Below are positions 24,871 through 32,568 of a DNA stretch of 34,196 bases, one piece after another. The position numbers and the translations under genes are program-made. Numbering within the stretch: position 1 is the stretch's first letter; every line of letters starts with the position of its first letter. This stretch comes from an uncultured Eisenbergiella sp. (GTDB lineage Bacteria > Bacillota > Clostridia > Lachnospirales > Lachnospiraceae): the NCBI GenBank assembly GCA_947598825.1, contig CANQFM010000033.1, forward strand, positions 1 through 34,196. Reading direction: 5' to 3'. The notes below the pieces were generated by a model that was given only the letters and a program-made list of their open reading frames with translations, was not told where the DNA came from and searched no databases.

Positions 24871-27800
24871 TTATACGCCTTCCAGTGCAACGACGCTTCC
24901 GATCCCGCCGTTTCCCCGCCGTTTGCTCACGACGATCCGGCGTTCGATCCGCTCCTTCAGTTCGCTCACATGGGAAATGATGCCGACCATACGGTCCCCT
25001 TCCGTCAGTCCCTCCAGCGCCTTCATGGCCTGCCGGAGCGCGTCTTCGTCCAGGGAACCGAACCCCTCGTCCACGAACATGGCGTCCAGCCGTATCCCGC
25101 CGGCCCGCGCCTGGACCTCGTCGGACAGCCCCAGGGCCAGCGACAGCGAAGCCTGGAAGGATTCCCCTCCGGACAACGTACGGACGCTGCGCACCGTCGC
25201 GTTATAGTGGTCGATCACATCCAGCTCCAGCCCCGCTTTTCCTTTGATATCGCCTTCCTCCTGGCGTTTCAGCTCGTACTGTCCGCCGCTCATCGTAAGC
25301 AGCCGCAGGTTGGCCCGCCGCAGGATGCGGTCAAAATAGGCCGTCTGGACATACGTTTCCAGTTCGATCTTCCGCTTGCCCGCCAGCGTCCCGTTGGCAG
25401 TTTCCGACAGGGAACGCAGGGAGACATAGGTTTCCTCAACGCGCTTCAGCTCGTCCTGCCGGCCCTTTACCGCCTGCCGGATGTCCCGGTTCTGCCGCAG
25501 TGCGGCATACAGCTCGCTGCGCCGTTTTGCCGTCTCCCCCTTTTTGCTTTCCAGTTGCTCCCGCCTTGTAAGCAGCTCATCTTCCGTCAGGGCAGGGCTG
25601 TTTTGCTGCTGATCCCGCAGCGTTTCCAGCGAAGCCTGCAGCGCGTCCCGCCTGCGGCAAAGCTCCTGAAATGCCCCGGTCAGACGGAGCCTGTTTTCTT
25701 CCTGTTTCCGAAGCTGCTCCCGGTCCGCTGTGAGCCATTCTTCTGCCGCAGCCGCATCCATCTGCCCTGCGTCCTTTTCCCGCTTCTCGATCGACGCTTT
25801 CAGATACTCCTCTTTCTCCTGAAACCGCGCCTCTAAAAGTTCCTGTTCCCGGATCCGGTCCTCCAATTCCCGGATCTGTACTTCTCCCTTTTGGATCTGC
25901 GCCTCCAGCAATTCCCGCTGCCGCAGCCTTTCGCGGTTTTCTGCAATGGCTTTTTGGATCTTTTGGCGTTCACGGCTCAGGACGGCGGCGGTTTCGTCTG
26001 CCCTCTCCAGCAGGCGCCGCCAATCCTCGTCGTCTTTCGCCCTACCGGCGTTTTCGCCGTCCCCGGGCGCCGCTTCATAGGACAGGCACGCGGTCAGCCG
26101 TTTCCGGGCATCCGCCTGCCGGCTTTCCAAAACAGCGATGGCATTTTTCGCCTCTTCCTGTCGGCGCAGGACGTCGGTCATTTCCTTCTGTAGCGTTTCT
26201 TCCCTCCGCACCAGCTCCTGCCGCAGGCCGATCCCGCTGCGGATCTCTTCCAGCCGTCTCTCTGCAGCTTTTCGTTCTGACGAAAGCTGGGCCCGCGCCT
26301 GGCCAACGGCAGTCTCCAGCAAAGCTTCCCGGTCGCCTTCCTGTTCTGCTTTCAGACAGATCTTATTTAAATCCGCCCAAAGCTGTGTTTCCCTCTCTTC
26401 GATCCGCCGTTTCCAAAAGCCCGCGTCGGCGCTCTTTTGCTCCGCTTCTGCCTCTAAGGCGGTCACTTCCTTTTTCTTTTGCTGCAACTGTTGAGCCGAC
26501 ACCATTTCTTCGGTGCAGGCTGCCGGATGCGGATGCTCTGGGGAACCGCAGACCGGACACGCCTTTCCCGGCTTTAACCGAAGCGCCAATACGCCGGCCT
26601 GTCCGTCCAGAAAAGCCTGTTCCAGCCTTTCATACTGTTCTCTCGCCAGATCCCTGTCCCGGCGTGCCCGGCAGTATGCGTCCTGGCACAGAGAAAGGGT
26701 CCGGTAGTCTGCCCGAAGCTGCTTAATGTCCTCCTCCAGCCGTTTTGCCCGTTCCAGCCCTTCGTTAAGCTCCGCCTGACAAAGAACCTGTTGGGCATCC
26801 AGGCCCTGCAGCGCTTCGGCCTGCTGCCGGGTCTGCGTCAGTTGTGCCCGGCAGCCAGCCTCCTGCGCCTGGGCGTCCTCCAAACGCAGGCGGGCCTCTT
26901 CTTCTTTCGCTTTGACCTCTTTGAGCGTATCCCGCAACGCACCGATCTGTTCCGCTGCCCCCTCTGTCCGCTCCCTTTGGCGATCCAGCCGTTCTTTTTC
27001 TTCTCCTGCGTCCCGCAGGGCAAGCAGCTCCTCCCGGCTCTGATCCATCGCCTCCTGCAATACGGATCTCTGGGTCTTTCCCTCTGCGATCCGGCGGCCG
27101 GCCCGGGCGCTTTCCTCTTTCAGCCGGAGCGCTTCCTTTCGCTCCTGTTCCAGCGCCGCATACTGTTTCAACCGCTCTTCCTCTTCGGCGATCCGCGTCT
27201 TGAGCGCTTCTTCCAGGCCGATCTCTTCCTGGGCCTTCTGATACGCCTTTTTGGCCTCATCCAGTTCAGGACAGAGGGCCTCGGCCTGCTGCGCAAGCTC
27301 CTGCTGCCGCAGGCTCAACTGCCGCTGTTGGTGCCAGATCCCCAGAAGCCGGTCCGTCTCCCGAAGCTGCCCCTCCGTCTTTTCCAATTCTGCATCCAGC
27401 CCGGTCAAAAGGCCGTCCTGGGTTTCGATCACCCTCTCCAGAAGCTCCAGCCCCCGGACGGCAGTCCCCGCAAAACCCGCCGCTTTCAACGCCTCCAGCT
27501 CCTGCGACAGAGCCGGGGCCTCCAGGCAAACCGCTCCGTTTAAATACTGCCGGATGCTCTTTTGCAGTCCCTCATACTCTTTCCCACATTCCCTGGCTTC
27601 GTCCCGAAGCCTGTCCTGCAGCGCCTGATACAGCCCGGTATGGAAGATCTGCCGGAAGATCTCGCTGCGCTCCCCGGTGCCTGCCAGCAAAAGCTTCTGA
27701 AAATCCCCCTGGGCGATCATCGCAATCTGGGAAAATTGCCTGCGGTCCAGCCCGATCAGCTCGGTCACCGCTCGGGTCACTTCCCGGGATTTGGTCACGG

Positions 27801-28173
27801 GCGCCCTGCCGTCCGGAAAGGTGAGCAAAGCGTCCCCTTTCTTCAGCGTCATTCCCTGACCCCGCTCCTTTGGCCTCAAATATTCCGGGCTGCGCCGCAC
27901 CGTATAGCGTTTGGCCTGATACAGAAACGTCAGCTCCACCCAGGTATCCGTCTTATCGTCCGCATATTTGCTGCGCAGCATTCCCGCCTGGCGCACCTCT
28001 CCGCTGGCCTCTCCGTACAGCGCAAAGGCGATGGCGTCAAAAATCGTGGTCTTTCCGGCGCCGGTATCGCCGGTGATCAGATACAGTCCCCGATCCCCCA
28101 GACGCGTAAAATCGATCTCTGTCTTTCCTGCATAGGGCCCAAAGGCACTCATGACCAGCTTCTGTGGTTTCAT
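24871..28173 (-). CDS. sbcC: Nuclease SbcCD subunit C
   Basis: A 1100-aa SMC/Rad50-like ATPase. Walker A GDTGAGKTT (35-43) follows the family N-terminus KPQKLVMSAFGPYAGKTEIDF. Long Glu/Arg/Gln-rich coiled coils (about 190-900) flank a zinc hook, CPVC (539-542). The C-terminal signature LSGGESFQASLSLALGLSDEV and Walker B/D-loop DAMFVDEGFGSLDED complete the split ATPase. With SbcD it cleaves hairpins and blocked DNA ends. ATG 28173 has a GGGAGGGG RBS. The in-frame ORF upstream to 28272 lies in the sbcD tail. It follows the sbcD stop by 58 nt. Confidence 0.96.
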   Translation of the reverse strand: MKPQKLVMSAFGPYAGKTEIDFTRLGDRGLYLITGDTGAGKTTIFDAIAFALYGEASGEVRQAGMLRSKYADDKTDTWVELTFLYQAKRYTVRRSPEYLRPKERGQGMTLKKGDALLTFPDGRAPVTKSREVTRAVTELIGLDRRQFSQIAMIAQGDFQKLLLAGTGERSEIFRQIFHTGLYQALQDRLRDEARECGKEYEGLQKSIRQYLNGAVCLEAPALSQELEALKAAGFAGTAVRGLELLERVIETQDGLLTGLDAELEKTEGQLRETDRLLGIWHQQRQLSLRQQELAQQAEALCPELDEAKKAYQKAQEEIGLEEALKTRIAEEEERLKQYAALEQERKEALRLKEESARAGRRIAEGKTQRSVLQEAMDQSREELLALRDAGEEKERLDRQRERTEGAAEQIGALRDTLKEVKAKEEEARLRLEDAQAQEAGCRAQLTQTRQQAEALQGLDAQQVLCQAELNEGLERAKRLEEDIKQLRADYRTLSLCQDAYCRARRDRDLAREQYERLEQAFLDGQAGVLALRLKPGKACPVCGSPEHPHPAACTEEMVSAQQLQQKKKEVTALEAEAEQKSADAGFWKRRIEERETQLWADLNKICLKAEQEGDREALLETAVGQARAQLSSERKAAERRLEEIRSGIGLRQELVRREETLQKEMTDVLRRQEEAKNAIAVLESRQADARKRLTACLSYEAAPGDGENAGRAKDDEDWRRLLERADETAAVLSRERQKIQKAIAENRERLRQRELLEAQIQKGEVQIRELEDRIREQELLEARFQEKEEYLKASIEKREKDAGQMDAAAAEEWLTADREQLRKQEENRLRLTGAFQELCRRRDALQASLETLRDQQQNSPALTEDELLTRREQLESKKGETAKRRSELYAALRQNRDIRQAVKGRQDELKRVEETYVSLRSLSETANGTLAGKRKIELETYVQTAYFDRILRRANLRLLTMSGGQYELKRQEEGDIKGKAGLELDVIDHYNATVRSVRTLSGGESFQASLSLALGLSDEVQARAGGIRLDAMFVDEGFGSLDEDALRQAMKALEGLTEGDRMVGIISHVSELKERIERRIVVSKRRGNGGIGSVVALEGV

Positions 28174-28231
28174 TTTCCCCTCCCTGCCGCGGGCGCAAAA
28201 CGCAGAGCGTCCCCCAGCGGTCCGGAACCCT

Positions 28232-29371
28232 TTATCCTCCTGCCTTGAGTTCCTCCACCAGCTTTTGCACATGGCTGCGCTGGCTGTCGCTCATAGGCCG
28301 GTTATTCTGGCGTTCAAAAAATTCCTCAAACAGTTCCGATTCCGTCCTTTTTTCCGGCTCCAACACAACATCCAGGTCTCTGTCCTCTTTCGTCCGCCGG
28401 TTGTCGTAGGTAAGCCGCATCAGGTTCGGATAAATGACGCGCAGCTTCTGCATTCCGTCCGGGACATCCTCCTCGTCCGTCAGCGTCACTTCGAGATAAT
28501 CCTCCGTATGGGATCCCTCATAAAAAGAACGGGCGGTGACTTCCAGATAGCTGCCCCGGACCGCGCGCATATCGCGCAGCGGGACCAGCGGAACCAGACG
28601 GATCTCTACCGTCCCTTTTTCCCGCAGTTCCACCATCGTCACGGACTTCTCCTGTCCGCACTCCGAAAAGGAATATTTTAAAGGCGTGCCGCAGTAGCGA
28701 ACCTCCGGGCGTCCGATATGCTGCGGGCTGTGGATATGACCCAGCGCCACATAATCGAAAGCGTCGAAAACGGCTGCGTCCACCTGATCGATCCCGCCCA
28801 CGAAAACCTCTTCCGACTCGCACCGCCCCGCGCCGGTCACGAACTGATGGGCGAGAAGCACATTCCTCCTGTCTTTGGGAATCTCCATCTGCTCTATCGC
28901 TTTTTGCAGGGCGTCCTGGCAGTTCTGAATGTCCTCCGCCTGTTTTGGCAGGGCGTGCCGCACCGTAGACGGGCGGAGGAAAGGAAGCAGATAGATCCCT
29001 GCCTCGCCCCACCGGTCCTTCAGGATCACAGGCTTGGTCTTTCCTTCATAGACCTGGGCGATATAGATTTTCCTGCTGTGAAGAAGCTGCGCCAGAAAGG
29101 ACATCCGCTCCGGGGAATCGTGATTCCCGCTGATCAGAAAGACCGCCGTCCCCAGCTCTGCAAGCGCGGTCAGGAAAAAATCCAGAAGCTGCACCGCTTC
29201 GGCGGCGGGCACCGCCTTATCGTATATATCCCCCGCCAGAAGCACGCCGTCCGGCTTCTCCTGTTTTGCCAGCTCCAGGATCTGTCCCAGTATATACCGC
29301 TGATCCTCGATCATGGAGAAGCCGTACACCCGCTTCCCCAGATGAAGATCCGACAAATGCATCAGTTTCAT
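28232..29371 (-). CDS. sbcD: Nuclease SbcCD subunit D
   Basis: A 379-aa Mre11-like metallophosphoesterase exonuclease. Metal motifs are HLSDLHLGKR (near the N-terminus), LLAGDIYDKAVP, SGNHDSPERM, LAHQFVTG and LGHIHSPQ, in the expected order. The C-terminal capping and SbcC-binding region follows. ATG 29371 is chosen because MKLMHLSDLHLG is the family start and GGGGA precedes it. The ORF to 29413 contains only non-family residues. It is the first gene of the sbcDC unit and has its own promoter at 29404..29412. Confidence 0.96.
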   Translation of the reverse strand: MKLMHLSDLHLGKRVYGFSMIEDQRYILGQILELAKQEKPDGVLLAGDIYDKAVPAAEAVQLLDFFLTALAELGTAVFLISGNHDSPERMSFLAQLLHSRKIYIAQVYEGKTKPVILKDRWGEAGIYLLPFLRPSTVRHALPKQAEDIQNCQDALQKAIEQMEIPKDRRNVLLAHQFVTGAGRCESEEVFVGGIDQVDAAVFDAFDYVALGHIHSPQHIGRPEVRYCGTPLKYSFSECGQEKSVTMVELREKGTVEIRLVPLVPLRDMRAVRGSYLEVTARSFYEGSHTEDYLEVTLTDEEDVPDGMQKLRVIYPNLMRLTYDNRRTKEDRDLDVVLEPEKRTESELFEEFFERQNNRPMSDSQRSHVQKLVEELKAGG

Positions 29372-29403
29372 GTCATTCCCCAGGCCCTTCCTCATTTTCC
29401 ATA

Positions 29404-29412
29404 AGTATAACA
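29404..29412 (-). promoter_or_regulatory. Extended -10 promoter of sbcDC
   Basis: Minus strand TG-T-TATACT (-10 at 29404..29409). The -35 position 17 bp upstream (TTTCGC) is poor. The site sits between the upstream terminator and sbcD. Confidence 0.5.
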
Positions 29413-29448
29413 CGTTCCTGCCAATGGCGAAAGAGCTTCCTTTTATGC

Positions 29449-29492
29449 AAAAAAACCCTCCTGCCTGAAGGGGGGAGGGTGGCAGAAGGGTT
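29449..29492 (-). terminator. Rho-independent terminator after Crh-like copy 2
   Basis: On the minus strand, AACCCTTCTGCC (29492..29481) pairs with GGCAGGAGGGTT (29465..29454): 12 bp with one G-U, a 15-nt C-rich loop, then a run of seven T that begins within the stem. Confidence 0.9.
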
Positions 29493-29537
29493 CAAAAGGG
29501 GGGTATAAGTATATAAAAAGAGGGGTAAGCTGGTTCG

Positions 29538-29765
29538 TTACGCGACCGCGAACTTGCTGATCGCATTAAAGAATTCCACGCTTTCGCCGTGGCACTGGAT
29601 GATGACCGTCTTGGCCAGCCCCAGGCTGATCACGCCTAAAATGGATTTGGCATCCACAAGGGTGGAATCGCATTTGACGTCTACGTCAAATTCACATTTC
29701 TTGGCAGCCCGTACGAGCTCCCTGACATCTTCCGCTTGGTTCAACTTAATTCTCATCTGACTCAT
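29538..29765 (-). CDS. HPr/Crh-like protein without the phosphorylatable histidine (copy 2)
   Basis: A 75-aa HPr-fold protein. The Ser46 block DAKSILGVISLGL is intact (S41). The residue 31 positions earlier, equivalent to HPr His15, is Gln10, the same substitution as in B. subtilis Crh. The Ala-Arg-Pro part of the active site is also gone. It is about as similar to copy 1 as to HPr in the Ser46 region, and otherwise diverged. It is monocistronic, with a strong promoter and terminator. The ATG at 29765 is used. An inner ATG at 29756 is possible. Catabolite-type signalling through Ser phosphorylation is inferred and not shown. Confidence 0.82.
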   Translation of the reverse strand: MSQMRIKLNQAEDVRELVRAAKKCEFDVDVKCDSTLVDAKSILGVISLGLAKTVIIQCHGESVEFFNAISKFAVA

Positions 29766-29847
29766 GATCGTCTCAACCTCTCTGTCTCTCTGTCAACATT
29801 AAAAGAAATTAAGTTCAATTAGACTGTAAATGTCGTTTGTTGGTTTT

Positions 29848-29875
29848 ATTTTATTCAAATTCAAAGATTTGTCAA
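29848..29875 (-). promoter_or_regulatory. Promoter of Crh-like copy 2
   Basis: Minus strand: perfect -35 TTGACA (29870..29875), a 16-bp spacer and -10 TAAAAT (29848..29853). The predicted leader is about 75 nt. Confidence 0.7.
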
Positions 29876-29952
29876 CAGGGCTCAAAAACGTTAAAAAAAA
29901 GGTTTTTTTGTCATTTTTGCAGGATGCGTCCGGCGAAATTCCGAGGGCAATT

Positions 29953-30008
29953 TGTGAAAATCACATTTTCCTATGAACTTTCTGTGAAAATATGGAATCG
30001 TTCTCACA
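29953..30008. promoter_or_regulatory. Possible operator: paired TGTGA/TCACA half-sites
   Basis: A perfect 13-bp palindrome, TGTGA-AAA-TCACA (29953..29965). It is followed by TGTGAAAA (29983..29990) and TCACA (30004..30008), the latter two separated by 16 bp. All lie 60-115 bp upstream of the SGNH -35. This is a position typical for activator or repressor sites. The AT-rich context makes chance occurrence possible. Confidence 0.3.
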
Positions 30009-30067
30009 TATTTTGCATAAAATTTTATTTTCCTACCAAAAAAGTTTGTTAAAAATTTTTTCCGCCG

Positions 30068-30096
30068 TTGACACGGCTGTTTTCCCAGAGTACACT
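30068..30096 (+). promoter_or_regulatory. Promoter of the SGNH hydrolase gene
   Basis: Plus strand: perfect -35 TTGACA (30068..30073), a 17-bp spacer and -10 TACACT (30091..30096). A GGAGGG RBS (30115..30120) and ATG (30127) follow after a short leader. Confidence 0.85.
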
Positions 30097-30126
30097 GACC
30101 ATATAAAGCAGATTGGAGGGCTTGCC

Positions 30127-30774
30127 ATGAAAAGGACGATCCTGTGTTTCGGCGATTCCAATACCCACGGTTACTGCGCCGCCACCGGCGGCCGTTTCGA
30201 CGAGACAAAAAGGTGGACCGGCCTTCTGCAGACGTATCTGGGCGATTCCTGCCGGGTCATCGAAGAGGGGCTAAACGGACGCACCACGGTTTTTGAAGAT
30301 CCTCTGGAAGAGGGGCTGTGCGGCCTGTCCGCCATCTGTCCCTGCCTAAAGAGCCACAAGCCTATAGATCTGTTGATCATCATGCTGGGCACCAACGACA
30401 CCAAAGCGCGTTTCTGCGCCAGCGCCCAGAACATCGCCCAGGGCCTGGAACGGCTCACACAAAAGGCGTTGTCCGCCACGGGCGTATGGCAAAACGGCCC
30501 CAATATCCTCCTGATCGCCCCCGCCCCTATCGATCCCGGCTATGAGGACACCTTTGCGGCAGGCGAAATGGGAAGCGGCTGCGCGGCAAAATCCGCAGAG
30601 CTGGCCGACTGGTATCTGGATGTGGCTGATCGTCTGGACTGCCATTTTCTGGACGCCGGGGCGCTGAATCTGACCATGCATCCCACGGACTACATGCACC
30701 TGGACGCCTACAGCCACCAGAAGCTGGCGCATCATCTGGCCGGCCTGATCCCGACCCTGTTTAATCCGGACTGA
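30127..30774 (+). CDS. SGNH/GDSL family esterase
   Basis: 215 aa, no signal peptide. Block I is ILCFGDSNTHG with nucleophile S11. Block III is MLGTNDTK with N90. The C-terminal D188-x-x-H191 in TDYMHLD completes the triad. The N-terminus resembles cytoplasmic SGNH acyltransferase/arylesterase proteins rather than secreted lipases. It probably deacylates a small ester or sugar. The substrate is unknown. It is monocistronic, with a consensus promoter and a terminator. ATG 30127 has GGAGGG. The longer in-frame ORF from 29992 covers the promoter and is not real. Confidence 0.88.
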   Translation: MKRTILCFGDSNTHGYCAATGGRFDETKRWTGLLQTYLGDSCRVIEEGLNGRTTVFEDPLEEGLCGLSAICPCLKSHKPIDLLIIMLGTNDTKARFCASAQNIAQGLERLTQKALSATGVWQNGPNILLIAPAPIDPGYEDTFAAGEMGSGCAAKSAELADWYLDVADRLDCHFLDAGALNLTMHPTDYMHLDAYSHQKLAHHLAGLIPTLFNPD

Positions 30775-30792
30775 GCTTTCATCAGGCGGACC

Positions 30793-30827
30793 AAAAAAAG
30801 GAGCGGTAATGCCGCTCCCGTTTTTTT
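30793..30827. terminator. Bidirectional terminator between convergent genes
   Basis: A tract (30793..30799), stem GGAGCGG (30800..30806), loop TAATG, stem CCGCTCC (30812..30818), then a T7 tract (30821..30827). It serves the SGNH gene (plus) and the MraY-like gene (minus). Confidence 0.85.
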
Positions 30828-30844
30828 ATTTCCTTATTATTTCC

Positions 30845-31795
30845 TTATTTTAAGAACCAGTACGCCAGAACCACCAGCAGCGACTGCAGGATAATATACC
30901 GGCTCACCACCTGGGCGTCCGACCATCCCAGGTTCTTACGGGCGTGGTCGTGAAGCGGCGTCCTGGTCTTTGTCAAGATGCAGATCTTCAGATAACGCTT
31001 TAAAAATACCTTCACCAGGCCGATGCCGCCGTCTGCGATCGTCACCCCGGCCAGCAGCAGATAAGCAAAGGGATCCTGCGATTTCATGGCGACGATGCCG
31101 ATGAAAAATCCCAGCGCCCGGGAACCCGCGTCCCCCATCAGCATACTGCTGGGAGAGGCGTTGAAATACAGATAAGCGAACAGCACAGCGATGAACAGAA
31201 AGCCCGCCATGGCATACAAACCCAGCGTCTCGCTGAACAGCAGCGCAAACCCGAGCAGCGTCACGCTGCTGACGCTGGCGCACAGGCCGTCCACGCCGTC
31301 GGAGCAGTTGGTCACATTGACCGCGCCCCACAGCAGGATCACCGCCAGCACGAAATATAACGCCTTCGGGATCAGAAGCTCCAGCGGGCCGATCCAGACC
31401 GTCGTGTCGTTAAAGTTCAGGAAGGTGGCCGCCGCCATTACGGAAATGATCAGATCCAGAAGCCCTTTGACATATTCATTCCAGGGCTTGTCCGACGCGT
31501 CGTCCAGATAACCGCTCATCATCATGGAAAACAGCAGGATGGCATAGATCACATATTCCCTGTCCACAGGCAAAAACAAAAGGCTGCCCACAAGGAAACA
31601 GAGTACGAAAGTCAGGCCCACTCCGCGCAGCTTGCCTCTGGAAAGCGTCCCGTTCACCGCAAAGGCCCTTCCGTGATCGCTGGGCAGAAAGGGGAAGGGA
31701 TGTTTCAGCAGGATAAAGGTCATGGCAAACGTCGCCGCCATGCCCAACATCAGGATTTGATTTACCGTTAAATATCGTTCCCAGAAAAAATACAT
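30845..31795 (-). CDS. mraY: MraY-family phospho-sugar polyprenyl-phosphate transferase
   Basis: A 316-aa polytopic membrane protein with about ten helices. Cytoplasmic-loop motifs are SGYLDDASDK (DD at 98-99), NVTNCSDGVDGL (160-171) and MLMGDAGS (218-225). The C-terminal loop is TPLHDHARKNLGWSD (279-293). The last is the MraY TPLHHHFE loop with the central His replaced (H282-D283-H284) and the E/K part changed. MraY makes lipid I from UDP-MurNAc-pentapeptide. The overall fit is MraY rather than WecA or TagO, but the gene is outside a dcw cluster and the altered loop may change the substrate. ATG 31795 has an AAGGA RBS. It lies 41 nt after the P-II-like gene. Confidence 0.75.
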   Translation of the reverse strand: MYFFWERYLTVNQILMLGMAATFAMTFILLKHPFPFLPSDHGRAFAVNGTLSRGKLRGVGLTFVLCFLVGSLLFLPVDREYVIYAILLFSMMMSGYLDDASDKPWNEYVKGLLDLIISVMAAATFLNFNDTTVWIGPLELLIPKALYFVLAVILLWGAVNVTNCSDGVDGLCASVSSVTLLGFALLFSETLGLYAMAGFLFIAVLFAYLYFNASPSSMLMGDAGSRALGFFIGIVAMKSQDPFAYLLLAGVTIADGGIGLVKVFLKRYLKICILTKTRTPLHDHARKNLGWSDAQVVSRYIILQSLLVVLAYWFLK

Positions 31796-31836
31796 CGTCG
31801 TTTCCTTTTCTGTTCCCCGCCGCAGCGGGGAGCCTC

Positions 31837-32547
31837 TCATGCCTCTTCCTTTTCGCCCTGTTTTTCTTCGTCCTCTTCGATCAGACGCATGCCGGCGGTC
31901 TCCGTCACCGGCAGGGAAAATACGATGGCCCTGGCCTTGCTGTCCAGGCCGTTCTGCTGCATGATGGCCTTCATGATCGCATTTTTATCCTTTTTCCTGA
32001 CAACCATGAAGATCATCTCCTTTTCCGCAGCCAGGGAAACGCCCAAAAACTTTTCCGCCTTTTTGGCCCCCGTTCCCTTTGCATGGATCACGGTGCCGCC
32101 CGGCGCGTTGGCCTGCCGTGCGCTGTCCATGATCGGCTCGATATATCCCTGATTGGCGATCACCACGAGAAGTTCATATTTCGTATCCTTCAAGGCGCTT
32201 TCCTCCCCCTTTTCAAACCCACGCCCTTCCGTGAGATATTGAAGCTGTTTTTTCCCGCCGATGCTGCTCACGGGAACGATAAATGCGATCCCCGTGCCGG
32301 GGATATCGATCCGCATCTGCCGCTGCAGCCCGTTTTTGATCCTTTCCCATTCTTCCCCTAAAACAAAGGCGAACAGGAGCGCTTTCTCTACCGCCTCCAG
32401 CCCGAAGGAGTCCAACACCTCAGATGCGGCGGTGCCCTGACCCAGGGTCACCAGCAGCATATCGATCCCATATTCTTTATAGAAGGCCTGGAACCTGCGC
32501 ACCTGGTTCCGGTCGCTGATCGTCGCCATCATATATAATTCGCTCAT
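31837..32547 (-). CDS. Tandem P-II-like regulatory protein
   Basis: 236 aa with two P-II-type ferredoxin-like units. The second (about 122-215) has YELLVVIANQGYIEPIMDSA, a T-loop-like GGTVIHAKGTG (150-160) and EKEMIFMVVRKKDKNAIMKAI. The first (about 3-100) has a degenerate pattern: MMATISDRNQVRRFQAFYKEYGIDM and GTGIAFIVPVSSIGG. No uridylylatable Tyr of the GlnB T-loop type is seen. The C-terminal tail is Glu/Lys-rich. It lies 21 nt downstream of DUF1538 and probably regulates that membrane protein, as P-II proteins do for AmtB or SbtA. The ligand is unknown. Confidence 0.75.
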   Translation of the reverse strand: MSELYMMATISDRNQVRRFQAFYKEYGIDMLLVTLGQGTAASEVLDSFGLEAVEKALLFAFVLGEEWERIKNGLQRQMRIDIPGTGIAFIVPVSSIGGKKQLQYLTEGRGFEKGEESALKDTKYELLVVIANQGYIEPIMDSARQANAPGGTVIHAKGTGAKKAEKFLGVSLAAEKEMIFMVVRKKDKNAIMKAIMQQNGLDSKARAIVFSLPVTETAGMRLIEEDEEKQGEKEEA

Positions 32548-32568
32548 AGCCGCTTTTTCATTCCTCCG

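Larger units (their letters stand above)
29766..30126. other. AT-rich divergent intergenic region
   Basis: 361 bp between the Crh-like and SGNH genes, clearly more AT-rich than its surroundings. It holds two divergent promoters (29848..29875 minus and 30068..30096 plus), A/T tracts (about 29892-29911 and 30018-30062) and TGTGA/TCACA half-sites (29953..30008). I see no ORF with a plausible RBS and no tRNA. Confidence 0.7.

Noticed and set aside
29992-30126. N-terminal extension of the SGNH hydrolase
   Set aside because: This region contains a consensus promoter; the RBS and family N-terminus fit ATG 30127.
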